A DNA stretch of 64,000 nt from Ruminococcaceae bacterium BL-6 (GTDB taxonomy: Bacteria; Bacillota; Clostridia; Oscillospirales; Acutalibacteraceae). The notes under the pieces were generated by a model. It was not told the DNA's origin and did not search any database. It saw nothing but the letters and a program-made list of their open reading frames with translations. Of the stretch, positions 25,726 through 34,065 are shown one piece after another. Position numbers and translations under genes: made by a program. The first letter of the stretch is position 1. Each line of letters opens with the position of its first letter. The DNA lies in NCBI GenBank assembly GCA_902810075.1, contig LR778135.1, positions 682,001-746,000 of the forward strand, read 5' to 3'.

Positions 25726-27669
25726 ATGAAGTATCTGATTATCGGAACGGGCGGAACCGGCGGAGCGATCGGCGGGTTTCTGGCCGCGAATGGAAAGGAT
25801 GTTTCGTTCATCGCGCGCGGCGCCCATCTGGATGCGATGCGCAAGCGCGGCCTGACCATCCGTTCCGACCGCAGGGGGGACCTGCACATCCCGGACGTTC
25901 AGGCGTCTGAAATGAAGGATTACCGGGGCAGCCCCGACGTGGTGTTCGTCTGTGTCAAGGGGTATTCCCTGGGGGACACGATCCCGTTTCTGCGCCGTGC
26001 GGCGCGGCCGGACACCGTCGTCATCCCGATCCTGAACATTTACGGCACGGGCGGGAAAATGGCGGCCAGGCTGCCGGAGCTGACCATCACCGACGGGTGC
26101 GTCTACATCAGCTCGTATGTTTCCGCGCCCGGCGAAATCACGCAGCGCGGCAATATTTTCCGCGTGGTGTTCGGCATGCGCGACGGCTCGTTTCCGCCGG
26201 TGTTCGACGACATCAGGGCCGACCTGACGGAAAGCGGGATCGACACGGTGGTTTCGGAAAACATCCGGCGCGACGCGTTCCAGAAATTCTCCTGCGTTTC
26301 CCCGATGGCTGCGGCGGGGGCTTATTTTGACGCGACCGTGGGGGAGCTGCGCTCCGACCCGCACCGCCGCTCCGTTTATCAGCAGCTGGTCGTCGAAGTC
26401 GGCCGTCTGGCGCAGGCCATGGGGATTCCGTTCGACACGGATGTCGTGCAGGAAAATCTGGAGATTCTGGATCAGATGACCCCGGAAAGCACGGCATCCC
26501 TGCAGAAAGACCTCAAACGCGGGCAGAAGTCCGAAATGGACGGCCTGATTTTTGAAGTGATCCGGCTCGGCGAAAAATATCGCGTGCCGGTTCCCACCTA
26601 TTGGAAGATCGCGAAGCATTTCGGGTATTCGAATGTGTTCGACCCCATCGAGGTGGGCGGGATGGAGCTGCGCAACCGCATCGTCCGTTCCGCGACCCGC
26701 GACGGCGTGGAAAACGAGGATGGCACCGTCAGCGACCGGCAGATCCGCATTTTTGAAGAGTTGGCGGAGAACGAGACGGGCCTGATCATCACCGGCCACC
26801 TGTACGTTTCGCCGGAAGGCCGGGCCTCCCGTTCCCAGAACGGCATCTGCGGCGATGAATTCATCCCCGGCCTGCGCAGGCTGACAAGAGCGGTCCACGA
26901 GAGGGAGGGCTGCGTCGTCGCCCAGATCAGCCACGCCGGGGCCAAGGCGGTCGTTCCGGAGCCGGCGGCGCCCTGCGGGCTCGAGCTCATCCCGGGGAAG
27001 AAGGCGCGCATGCTCACGGAAAAAGAGATCGGAAAGATCTGCCTCGATTTCGCGGATGCCGCCTCCCGCGCCAGGCAGGCCGGATTCGACGGGGTGCAGA
27101 TCCACATGGCGCACCACTACCTGCTCAGCCAGTTCCTGACGCCCGAAATGAACACGAGGACGGACGATTACGGCGGTTCCGCGGAAAACCGTTTCCGCAT
27201 CTGCCGCCGGGTGGTCGAAGAGGTCCGCAGGGAGTGCGGGCACGATTACCCCGTCCTGGTGAAGCTGAACAGCAACGTCCCGCAGGGCGATGAAACATAC
27301 GAGGCCGAGCTGATCGGCCTCGTGCGGGAGCTGGAAAAGCTGGGCGTCTGCGCCGTGGAGCTGAGCGGGTACGATTTTTCGGCGCGCCGGCCCAACGAAC
27401 GGAATTACTATCTGGACCGCGCCGCCCGGGTTCAGCAGAGCACCGGAATCCCGGTGATCCTGGTCGGGGGGATCCGTTCCCTTTCGGATATCGCGCGGGT
27501 TCTGGATTCCGGGGTCCGGCTGGTTTCGTTCAGCCGCCCGTTCATCTGTCAGGGCGACCTGGTCTCCCGCCTGCGCGCCGGGGAAAAGCCGAGGTGCACC
27601 GGGTGCAACCAGTGCTTCACCCTTCCGCAGTCCAGGGGCATCCGCTGCGTGTTCCATCAGGCGGATTAA
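25726..27669 (+). CDS. Fusion: ketopantoate reductase-like domain + Old Yellow Enzyme-type flavin oxidoreductase
   Basis: A 647-aa protein with two enzyme domains in one frame. Residues 1-303 are a PanE/ApbA-type 2-dehydropantoate reductase: NADP motif IIGTGGTGGAIGGFLAANG, catalytic-Lys segment VVFVCVKGYSL and the C-terminal helical domain with DAFQKFSCVSPMAAAGA. Residues 304-647 are an NADH:flavin oxidoreductase barrel: VFDPIEVGGMELRNRIVRSA, VVAQISHAGAKAV, FDGVQIHMAHHYLLSQFLTP, LVGGIRSLSDIARVL. A Cys cluster CTGCNQC plus a later Cys follows, as in iron-sulfur members. The domains join directly without linker or internal ribosome site. GGAGGC precedes the ATG. Its place before coaB/coaC suggests a tie to pantothenate; the joint reaction is unknown. 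Confidence 0.88.
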   Translation: MKYLIIGTGGTGGAIGGFLAANGKDVSFIARGAHLDAMRKRGLTIRSDRRGDLHIPDVQASEMKDYRGSPDVVFVCVKGYSLGDTIPFLRRAARPDTVVIPILNIYGTGGKMAARLPELTITDGCVYISSYVSAPGEITQRGNIFRVVFGMRDGSFPPVFDDIRADLTESGIDTVVSENIRRDAFQKFSCVSPMAAAGAYFDATVGELRSDPHRRSVYQQLVVEVGRLAQAMGIPFDTDVVQENLEILDQMTPESTASLQKDLKRGQKSEMDGLIFEVIRLGEKYRVPVPTYWKIAKHFGYSNVFDPIEVGGMELRNRIVRSATRDGVENEDGTVSDRQIRIFEELAENETGLIITGHLYVSPEGRASRSQNGICGDEFIPGLRRLTRAVHEREGCVVAQISHAGAKAVVPEPAAPCGLELIPGKKARMLTEKEIGKICLDFADAASRARQAGFDGVQIHMAHHYLLSQFLTPEMNTRTDDYGGSAENRFRICRRVVEEVRRECGHDYPVLVKLNSNVPQGDETYEAELIGLVRELEKLGVCAVELSGYDFSARRPNERNYYLDRAARVQQSTGIPVILVGGIRSLSDIARVLDSGVRLVSFSRPFICQGDLVSRLRAGEKPRCTGCNQCFTLPQSRGIRCVFHQAD

Positions 27670-27780
27670 GGATGGCGAACGCTGCGGGCAATATTTTGTC
27701 CCGGCGGGCTTATACTAGGTTTGACCCTAACCTTGCGGCAGGACACAGATCAAAAAATAACTTAAGGGATTGCTTGAAAT

Positions 27781-28575
27781 ATGAAAATCATCATTACTGC
27801 GGGCGGAACAACGGAGAAGATCGACCCGGTCCGGAAGATCACCAATATGGCGACGGGAAGGCTCGGCAGCCTGACGGCCGGGGAATTTGTGAGGCAGGGC
27901 GGCGGCAGGATCGAAACAATCTTTTACGTCTGCGGCCACGATACGGTGGTGCCGGATCTTCCCTGTGTGGAAACCGTCCCTGCGGAGAGCGCGGAAGAGG
28001 TGCGGGACGCCCTCTCCGGCCTGCTGACATCCCGCCGGATCGACGCCGTGATCCACTCGATGGCGGTCAGCGACTATACGGTGGACAAGGCCACGACGGC
28101 GGAGAATCTGGCCGCGTTTCTCGCGGAAAAGCTGTTCCCGCTCGGGGAGCGGGGCTTTCCGGACGAAAGCTCGCTTGCCGGATTCCTTGCCGGGTGTATC
28201 CGGGAAAACGACCGCCTGCTCGACCAAAGCCGAAAAATCAGCTCCGACGTCGAAAGCCTGATACTTTCCATGAAGCGGACGCCAAAGCTGATCCGGCTGA
28301 TCAAGTCCCTGCAGCCGTCCGCGGTTCTGGTCGGGTTCAAGCTGCTCAACGGCGTCGAAAAACAACGCCTGCTCGACGCCGGCTATGAAGTGCTCGTCAG
28401 GAATTCCTGCGATCTGGTGCTTGCGAACGACAAGACTGAGATCGGCGCCGGCCGCCATGTCGGGTATCTGATCTCGCCCGACAGGACGTTCGACCGGTTC
28501 GGGACGAAAGAGGAAATCGCGGGCGCGATCGCCGGCAGGGTGCTGAATTTAATCGAGGAAAGGGAACGACAGTGA
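27781..28575 (+). CDS. coaB: Phosphopantothenate-cysteine ligase (separate CoaB)
   Basis: A 264-aa protein of the DNA/pantothenate-metabolism flavoprotein C-terminal family: MKIIITAGGTTEKIDPVRKI, TNMATGRLGSLTAGEFVRQG, IHSMAVSDYTVDK and the Lys-rich segment LVGFKLLNG, then DLVLANDKTEIG. In most bacteria this domain is fused to CoaC (coaBC/dfp); here it is its own gene placed before coaC, as in streptococci and enterococci. It joins 4'-phosphopantothenate to cysteine using a nucleotide triphosphate. It overlaps coaC (GTGA). Confidence 0.9.
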   Translation: MKIIITAGGTTEKIDPVRKITNMATGRLGSLTAGEFVRQGGGRIETIFYVCGHDTVVPDLPCVETVPAESAEEVRDALSGLLTSRRIDAVIHSMAVSDYTVDKATTAENLAAFLAEKLFPLGERGFPDESSLAGFLAGCIRENDRLLDQSRKISSDVESLILSMKRTPKLIRLIKSLQPSAVLVGFKLLNGVEKQRLLDAGYEVLVRNSCDLVLANDKTEIGAGRHVGYLISPDRTFDRFGTKEEIAGAIAGRVLNLIEERERQ

Positions 28576-29111
28576 AAAATATCATTTTGGGCGTGACCGG
28601 AAGCATCGCCGCCTATAAAGCCGCCGACATCGTGAACATCCTCACGAAAGACGGCTGCCATGTGGATGTCATCATGACAAAGGGCGGCATGGCCTTCCTG
28701 ACGCCCCTGACGCTGCAGTCGCTTTCGAAAAACAGGGTTTACACCGACGTTTTTCAGGAGGATTATCCGAGCGAGGTCAAGCATATCTCCCTCGCGAAGA
28801 AAGCCGACCTGTTTCTCGTGGCGCCGGCATCCGCCGACATCATCGGGAAAATGGCGAACGGAATCGCGGACGACATGCTCACAACGGTCGCTCTGGCCAT
28901 CCGGGATATCCCCCGCTACATCGCGCCCGCGATGAACACCAATATGTATGAAAATCCGATCGTTCAGGAGAATCTTGCAAAGCTCCGGAAGTACGGATTC
29001 CGGATCATCGAGCCGAAGGAGGCCCGGCTCGCGTGCGGGGATCTGGGCAAAGGGGCGCTTGCGGACGTGGACACGATTGTCGCAACGGTGGAAGGATGCC
29101 TTCGGGGTTGA
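28572..29111 (+). CDS. coaC: Phosphopantothenoylcysteine decarboxylase (separate CoaC)
   Basis: A 179-aa flavoprotein. It has the N-terminal FMN loop ILGVTGSIAAYKAADIV, catalytic His in VKHISLAKKADLF, the PAMNTNMYENP substrate-recognition clamp and ACGDLGKGALADV with the catalytic Cys. It removes CO2 from phosphopantothenoylcysteine to give phosphopantetheine in CoA synthesis. The GTG start overlaps the coaB stop, showing tight coupling. Confidence 0.93.
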   Translation: MKNIILGVTGSIAAYKAADIVNILTKDGCHVDVIMTKGGMAFLTPLTLQSLSKNRVYTDVFQEDYPSEVKHISLAKKADLFLVAPASADIIGKMANGIADDMLTTVALAIRDIPRYIAPAMNTNMYENPIVQENLAKLRKYGFRIIEPKEARLACGDLGKGALADVDTIVATVEGCLRG

Positions 29112-29122
29112 GAGGAGATTTC

Positions 29123-30088
29123 ATGGAACAGGTCAATTTTACGGATATCGGCGGGATCAAAGTGGGACATGCCCAGAATTTCGAGGCGGCCACGGGGTGT
29201 ACGGTGGTCCTCTGCGAGGAGGGCGCCGTCGCGGGCGTCGACGTGCGCGGCGGCTCCCCGGGCACCAGGGAGACGGATGCCCTGAATCCGGTCAATATCC
29301 GGAAGTCCATCCACGCCGTCCTGCTTGCGGGCGGCAGCGCCTTCGGGCTGGATGCGGCCGCCGGCGTGATGCAGTATCTTGAGGAACACCATGTCGGCCG
29401 GGATGTGAAAGTCACGAGGGTGCCCATTGTCTGCGGCGCGATTCTGTTCGACCTCAAGTGCGGGGACTACCGGGTCAGGCCGGATCAAAGGATGGGCTAC
29501 GAGGCCTGCCGAAACGCTGCCGCCGGCCCGTTCCCCACCGGCAGCGTCGGCGCCGGAACGGGGGCCACGATCGGCAAGGCCAGGGGCCTCGATTACGCGA
29601 TGAAGGGCGGGGTCGGCTCGTTCTGCCTGAAAACGGGGAACCTGATGGTCGGCGCCGTGATGGCGGTCAATTGCGTGGGCGATATCTATGACGCGCAGAA
29701 AAACAGGCTGATTGCCGGCGCGCTGAGCGACGACAGGAAAACGGTCGTCAGCAGCGAATCGCTCATGGTCGAGAATTATCGCAATGATGTCGACTTTTTC
29801 AGCGAGAATACGGTGATCGGCGTTGTCGCCACGAACGCGGCCCTCACGAAAGCGGAGGCGAACAAGCTGGCCTCTGTCGCGCAGGACGGGATCGCCAGAG
29901 CCGTACGCCCCGCCCATACGACCTTCGACGGGGACACGATCTTCACGATGGCGACGGAAAAGGTGAAGGCGGATTTCAACGTGGTCGGCATTCTGGCGGC
30001 GCGCTCGGTGGAAAACGCCATTCTTCAGGCGGTGAAAAGCGCACAGCCGCTCGCGGGCTTCCCCGCTTATCGGGATTTGTCCCGATAA
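29123..30088 (+). CDS. P1-family (DmpA-type) aminopeptidase
   Basis: A 321-aa protein of the DmpA/BapA Ntn-like family. Signatures are GIKVGHAQNFEAATGCTVVL, GVDVRGGSPGTRETDALNP, VLLAGGSAFGLDAAAGVMQ, GSVGAGTGATIGKA, and the self-processing region IGVVATNAALTKAEANKLA. Family members cleave N-terminal residues of small peptides, some with D- or beta-amino acids. The ATG at 29123 follows GAGAGGAG. It is the last gene of the coaBC group on this strand; a link to pantetheine or beta-alanyl compounds is possible but not shown. Confidence 0.87.
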   Translation: MEQVNFTDIGGIKVGHAQNFEAATGCTVVLCEEGAVAGVDVRGGSPGTRETDALNPVNIRKSIHAVLLAGGSAFGLDAAAGVMQYLEEHHVGRDVKVTRVPIVCGAILFDLKCGDYRVRPDQRMGYEACRNAAAGPFPTGSVGAGTGATIGKARGLDYAMKGGVGSFCLKTGNLMVGAVMAVNCVGDIYDAQKNRLIAGALSDDRKTVVSSESLMVENYRNDVDFFSENTVIGVVATNAALTKAEANKLASVAQDGIARAVRPAHTTFDGDTIFTMATEKVKADFNVVGILAARSVENAILQAVKSAQPLAGFPAYRDLSR

Positions 30089-30120
30089 AGACGAACGGGG
30101 CGGCTTTTGCCTGAACAGGG

Positions 30121-30176
30121 GCGAAAACGGACAGCCATGGAACGCGGTTCTGCGTTCCATGGCTGTCCGTTTTCGC
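30121..30176. repeat. Long perfect inverted repeat between convergent genes
   Basis: Two perfect 25-bp arms (30121-30145 and 30152-30176, beginning GCGAAAACGGACAGCC) around the 6-nt loop GGTTCT. It has a T-rich arm end on each strand (TTTTCGC) and lies between convergent genes, so bidirectional termination is likely, but the arm is unusually long and perfect for that. Confidence 0.8.
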
Positions 30177-30251
30177 TGGAAGGCCCCCGCCGGATTTTCC
30201 GGGGAAAGGGTGAAGCCTCAATTCGGAACAGGACGGCAGCATAGCGGAGGG

Positions 30252-31343
30252 TCAGCGGAATTTATTGAAAGAAAGGGAGTTCTCATAATGCGAGAGGTTG
30301 CTTTTCATCACGATCACTGGGGTGACGAAAACGGTGTCGCTCTCGGGAAATTCGTTTTTGACAAGATAATCGAACAAAATCTGCCCGCTCAGATAGGCCA
30401 TTTTGAAAGGATCTTTGAAAACGACCGCCTGAAGCACATTCTTGCGCAGCATTTCCGCGCTTTCCTTGAACAGGCCGCACCCCACCGCTTTTACCGTGCG
30501 GCCGGTGGGCAGGCTGGCGGTGATCGCCCGGCACATCGGGATGGTGCCCCTCGCGCTGCAGGAGTACAGTGCGGTAATCTCCGGGTCTGATTTCAGGAGC
30601 CGGCAGAGGTCGCGGTACAGGCGCTCCTGATCTCCTCCGTCGTACACCTTTAAAATGTCCATCCGGTGATCCGTTTCGTTGGAAAAGTAATTTTCGAAGC
30701 CGCTGATGTTCGCGTAATGCGAAGCGATCAGGATATCCCCCGCCGCCACGACCACGCGGCCTTTTAAGCCCGTAAAATTCTGCACCAGCTCCGCCGCGAG
30801 CTGGCCGGCCATGGTGTCCTGGGCACGCACGCAGCAAAGGCGGTCCAGCTTCGGAAGATCGGCGGCGAGAAAAACGACGGCGATTTTTTTCTTTAGGAAG
30901 CGGTCGATAAAATAGGAAAAGGTGGGGTGCTCGGCCGCGGTCGTGATCAGCCCGGAAATTTCGTCCCCGTAATTTTCGTAAATTTCCTTCAGCTTTTTCG
31001 GCAGGGTCTCCATCGGGCCGGAAAATCCGAATTCCAGCACCTCCACATTGTACTCCGCGGCGACTGCCTTGAAATACCGAAGCCCCTTCCAGATGTCCTG
31101 ATAATAACAGCGGTATGGGCCGGGGTCGGGCAGGGGCATCAAAAAGGCGATGCGGATCGGCTTCCTTTTCAGGGAAGAGGCGATAAAGTTGGCTTTATAC
31201 CCCATGCTGTCGGCGATGCCGATGATTTCGTTTTTCAGGCGTTTGCTGATTCCCGGTTTGTCGTACAGGGCCTTATGTACGGTGGAAAGAGAAACGCCGG
31301 CCTCGGCGGCGATATCCTTCAGAGTCGTTTTTTTCGATTTCAT
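30252..31343 (-). CDS. LacI-family regulator with sugar-binding domain, isolated
   Basis: A 363-aa protein: helix-turn-helix TLKDIAAEAGVSLSTVHKAL, hinge ISKRLKNEIIGIADSMGYKAN, then an RbsB-like sensor domain (RIAFLMPLPDPGPYRCYYQD, GLITTAAEHPTFSYFID, YSCSARGTIPMCRA, VIVMKSNL). The ATG at 31343 follows AAAGGA. It stands alone on the minus strand with no transporter or catabolic gene beside it, so its target must be elsewhere. A perfect palindrome with a central CG lies upstream (31427-31438) and may be its own operator. Confidence 0.86.
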   Translation of the reverse strand: MKSKKTTLKDIAAEAGVSLSTVHKALYDKPGISKRLKNEIIGIADSMGYKANFIASSLKRKPIRIAFLMPLPDPGPYRCYYQDIWKGLRYFKAVAAEYNVEVLEFGFSGPMETLPKKLKEIYENYGDEISGLITTAAEHPTFSYFIDRFLKKKIAVVFLAADLPKLDRLCCVRAQDTMAGQLAAELVQNFTGLKGRVVVAAGDILIASHYANISGFENYFSNETDHRMDILKVYDGGDQERLYRDLCRLLKSDPEITALYSCSARGTIPMCRAITASLPTGRTVKAVGCGLFKESAEMLRKNVLQAVVFKDPFKMAYLSGQILFDYLVKNEFPESDTVFVTPVIVMKSNLSHYENSLSFNKFR

Positions 31344-31426
31344 AACGAATCCTTTCCCGTAATGTCGTATTCTCTTCCACCAATATAGCATATTTTGTAA
31401 AAAAAAGAAAGGATTTCCAGTATTTA

Positions 31427-31438
31427 AAAAACGTTTTT
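31427..31438. promoter_or_regulatory. Candidate LacI-type operator
   Basis: AAAAACGTTTTT is a perfect 12-bp palindrome with a central CG, the hallmark of LacI-family operators, in the AT-rich 280-bp region upstream of the lone regulator. The rest of 31344-31622 holds no gene; a TATATT box lies at about 31386-31381 on the minus strand. Confidence 0.4.
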
Positions 31439-31622
31439 CATATTAAATAATCTAAAAAAATATAACATGATTTTAAATTTACATGATAATTCAATAAAAT
31501 TCATTTTTATTCAATTGTAAATTTGATATATTTGAAATAACAGGAATTATATTTTTATATAAATTGATAGGAATCAAAAAGAAAAGAAAATCGTTTTCTT
31601 TTCCCGGATTTTTTCGCAGCGT

Positions 31623-31650
31623 AAAAAGCGGCACCCTTTCGGATGCCGCC
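31623..31650 (-). terminator. Terminator of prfC
   Basis: On the minus strand GCGGCATCC, a GAAA loop, GGGTGCCGC and TTTTT, 3 bp after the prfC stop codon. Confidence 0.88.
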
Positions 31651-31653
31651 TCT

Positions 31654-33237
31654 TTATCTGCCGAATTCCTGAAGGGACAGGCCCTTGTTGTGCTCCAGCG
31701 CCCAGCGGATGTTCCATTCGTTGGAGAACAGAAGAAGGAAATTCCCTTTCAGATCCTGAATCTTCTTGGTGTCCGAGGTGACGTCTAGGCTCTTCGGGTC
31801 GCCGGAGCCGGGCTCGATCCAGCGGATGTACTGATAAGGGAGCCCCTCCAGCCGGATATCGACGTTGTACTCGTTTTTCAGCCGGTATTCCAGCACGTCG
31901 AACTGCAGGGTTCCGACCACGCCGACGATGACCTCCTCCATGCCGCCGCCCAGCTCCTGAAAGATCTGGATCGCGCCTTCCTGCGCGATCTGCGCCATCC
32001 CCTTGACGAACTGTTTGCGCTTCATCGTGTCCACCTGCTGCACGCGGGCGAAATGCTCCGGCGCGAAAGTGGGGATGCCCTGAAACAGGATTTTTTTCGA
32101 AGGGGAGCAGAGCGTGTCGCCGATGGAGAAAATGCCCGGGTCGAACACGCCGATGATGTCGCCGGCATACGCCTCGTCGATCACCTCGCGCTCCTGCGCC
32201 ATCAGCTGCTGCGGCTGGGAAAGCTTGATCTTTTTGTTTTCCTGCCGGTGCAGGACTTCCATATTCTTTTCGAATTTTCCGGAGCAGATGCGCAGGAACG
32301 CGATCCGGTCCCGGTGGGCGCGGTTCATGTTCGCCTGGATTTTAAAGACGAACGCGGAAAAATCGGGGTCGAACGGGTCGATCGTCCCCTCCTCCGTCGC
32401 GCGCGGCAGGGGCGGCGTGGTCATGCGCAGAAACTCTTCCAGAAAGGGCTCCACGCCGAAATTGGTGAGGGCGGAGCCGAAGAATACCGGCGAAAGCTTG
32501 CCGTGCCTCACCGCCTCCAGGTCGAACTCGTACCCCGCGCCGTCCAGCAGCTCCACGTCATTCTTCAGGTTCCGGTACAGATAAGGCCCCAGAAGGGACG
32601 GGAGGTTCGGGTCGTCCAGGCCCGATTTTTTCTCCGCCACCTGTTTCTGGCCGTTGTTCGCGGTAAACGAGAGAATCTCGTTTTTGTCCCGGTCGTAAAC
32701 GCCTTTGAATTCCTTTCCCGAACCGATGGGCCAGTTCATCGGGTACGTTTTGATGCCGAGCTCCGTCTCGATCTGGTCGAGCAGATCGAACGGGCTTCTC
32801 GCGTCGCGGTCCATCTTGTTGATGAACGTGAAGATCGGGATGTCGCGCAGAAGGCAGACCTTGAATAATTTTCTGGTCTGGTTTTCCACGCCCTTCGACG
32901 CGTCAATAACCATCACCGCCGAATCGGCCGCCATCAGCGTGCGATAGGTGTCCTCCGAGAAATCCTGATGCCCGGGGGTATCCAGAATATTGATGCAGAA
33001 GCCTTCGTAATTGAACTGCATGACGGACGAGGTGACGGAAATCCCCCTTTGCTTTTCGATCTCCATCCAGTCCGAAACCGCGTGGCGGGAATGTTTTTTC
33101 CCCTTCACCGAGCCGGCCAGGGCGATGGCCCCGCCGTAGAGCAGAAATTTTTCCGTCAGCGTCGTTTTGCCCGCATCCGGGTGGGAAATAATCGCAAAGG
33201 TCCTTCTTCTTCTGATTTCATTTTTATAGTCGGTCAA
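31654..33237 (-). CDS. prfC: Peptide chain release factor 3
   Basis: A 527-aa translational GTPase. G motifs: ISHPDAGKTTLTEKFL (G1), the switch I region EKQRGISVTSSVMQF (G2), LDTPGHQDFSEDTYRTL (G3) and FINKMDRDARSPF (G4). The long EF-Tu-like and C-terminal domains match RF3 (FKIQANMNRAHRDRIAFLR, VGVVGTLQFDVLEYRLKNEY). It recycles RF1/RF2 from the ribosome after termination. The TTG at 33237 is chosen because GGAGGAACC precedes it and the protein then starts LTDYKNEIRRRRTFAI as usual. Confidence 0.95.
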   Translation of the reverse strand: MTDYKNEIRRRRTFAIISHPDAGKTTLTEKFLLYGGAIALAGSVKGKKHSRHAVSDWMEIEKQRGISVTSSVMQFNYEGFCINILDTPGHQDFSEDTYRTLMAADSAVMVIDASKGVENQTRKLFKVCLLRDIPIFTFINKMDRDARSPFDLLDQIETELGIKTYPMNWPIGSGKEFKGVYDRDKNEILSFTANNGQKQVAEKKSGLDDPNLPSLLGPYLYRNLKNDVELLDGAGYEFDLEAVRHGKLSPVFFGSALTNFGVEPFLEEFLRMTTPPLPRATEEGTIDPFDPDFSAFVFKIQANMNRAHRDRIAFLRICSGKFEKNMEVLHRQENKKIKLSQPQQLMAQEREVIDEAYAGDIIGVFDPGIFSIGDTLCSPSKKILFQGIPTFAPEHFARVQQVDTMKRKQFVKGMAQIAQEGAIQIFQELGGGMEEVIVGVVGTLQFDVLEYRLKNEYNVDIRLEGLPYQYIRWIEPGSGDPKSLDVTSDTKKIQDLKGNFLLLFSNEWNIRWALEHNKGLSLQEFGR

Positions 33238-33411
33238 GTCTGGTTCCTCCGTCAGTCCAAAAATAACAAGTCTTTTGCAAGTATACCATGCGGCCGCCCG
33301 AATTTCAATTTTTAAGCTGCCCAAAACCCCGCAAACTTTTAAAAAAGTTTGACCAAAATTTTAATGTTTATATTTTTGCAGCCTTTTTTAATTCGGTCTT
33401 TCGATAACCCG

Positions 33412-33434
33412 GCATAGCCGCTTTGCGGCTATGC
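33412..33434. repeat. Hairpin upstream of the nitroreductase gene
   Basis: GCATAGCCGC, a TTT loop and GCGGCTATGC pair perfectly and are directly followed by TATAAT. Its core ATAGCCG/CGGCTAT is shared with the hairpin at 24553-24585. Confidence 0.6.
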
Positions 33435-33477
33435 TATAATATAAAGAAAAAGGAATTTTCTGTAAAGGAGAATCGTG

Positions 33478-34065
33478 ATGGAAAACCGTACGTTTAAAGA
33501 TCTGGTCAAAAGCTGCCGCAGCTTCCGCGGCTATGACGAAAGCCGGAAGGTGACCCGCGAAGAGCTGGAGGATATGGTGGACTGCGCGCGCTGCACGGCA
33601 TCCAGCGTCAATTTTCAGCCGCTGAAATACCGCCTGGTGTACGACGAGGAGACCGTAAGGCAGCTTCAGCATCTGGTCAAATGGGCCAGCATGCTTCCAG
33701 ACGCCAAGCTGCCGCACCCAGGCCACGGCCCGGCTGCGTTTATCGTCGTCTGCCAGGACACCGATGTCTCAAATTCCATCCCCCGTTTCCAGAAGGATGT
33801 CGGGATCGCGGCGCAGACGATTCTGCTTGCCGCCGCGGAAAAAGGGCTGGGCGGCTGCATACTCGGCAGCTATAATCCAGCGGAAACCGTCAAGCTGCTG
33901 AACCTTGCCCCGAACCTTGCCCCGGTGCTCGTCGTCGCAATCGGCAAGCCGGATGAAACGGTCGTGCTGCGCGAAATCGACGAAGGGGAGCCGACCAAAT
34001 ACTACCGCGACGACAGCGGCGTCCATTACGTCCCGAAACGCAAATTAAAGGACGTTTTAATCTGA
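33478..34065 (+). CDS. Nitroreductase-family protein
   Basis: A 195-aa flavin-dependent oxidoreductase of the nitroreductase fold. FMN-contact motifs are present at the N-terminus (SCRSFRGYDESRKVTREEL, CTASSVNFQPLKYRLV) and the middle (DVGIAAQTILLAAAEKGLGG, ILGSYNPAETVKLLN). These enzymes use NAD(P)H to reduce nitro compounds, quinones or flavins. AAGGAG lies 7 bp before the ATG. The end overlaps the convergent ABC-F gene by 9 bp. Physiological substrate unknown. Confidence 0.9.
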   Translation: MENRTFKDLVKSCRSFRGYDESRKVTREELEDMVDCARCTASSVNFQPLKYRLVYDEETVRQLQHLVKWASMLPDAKLPHPGHGPAAFIVVCQDTDVSNSIPRFQKDVGIAAQTILLAAAEKGLGGCILGSYNPAETVKLLNLAPNLAPVLVVAIGKPDETVVLREIDEGEPTKYYRDDSGVHYVPKRKLKDVLI

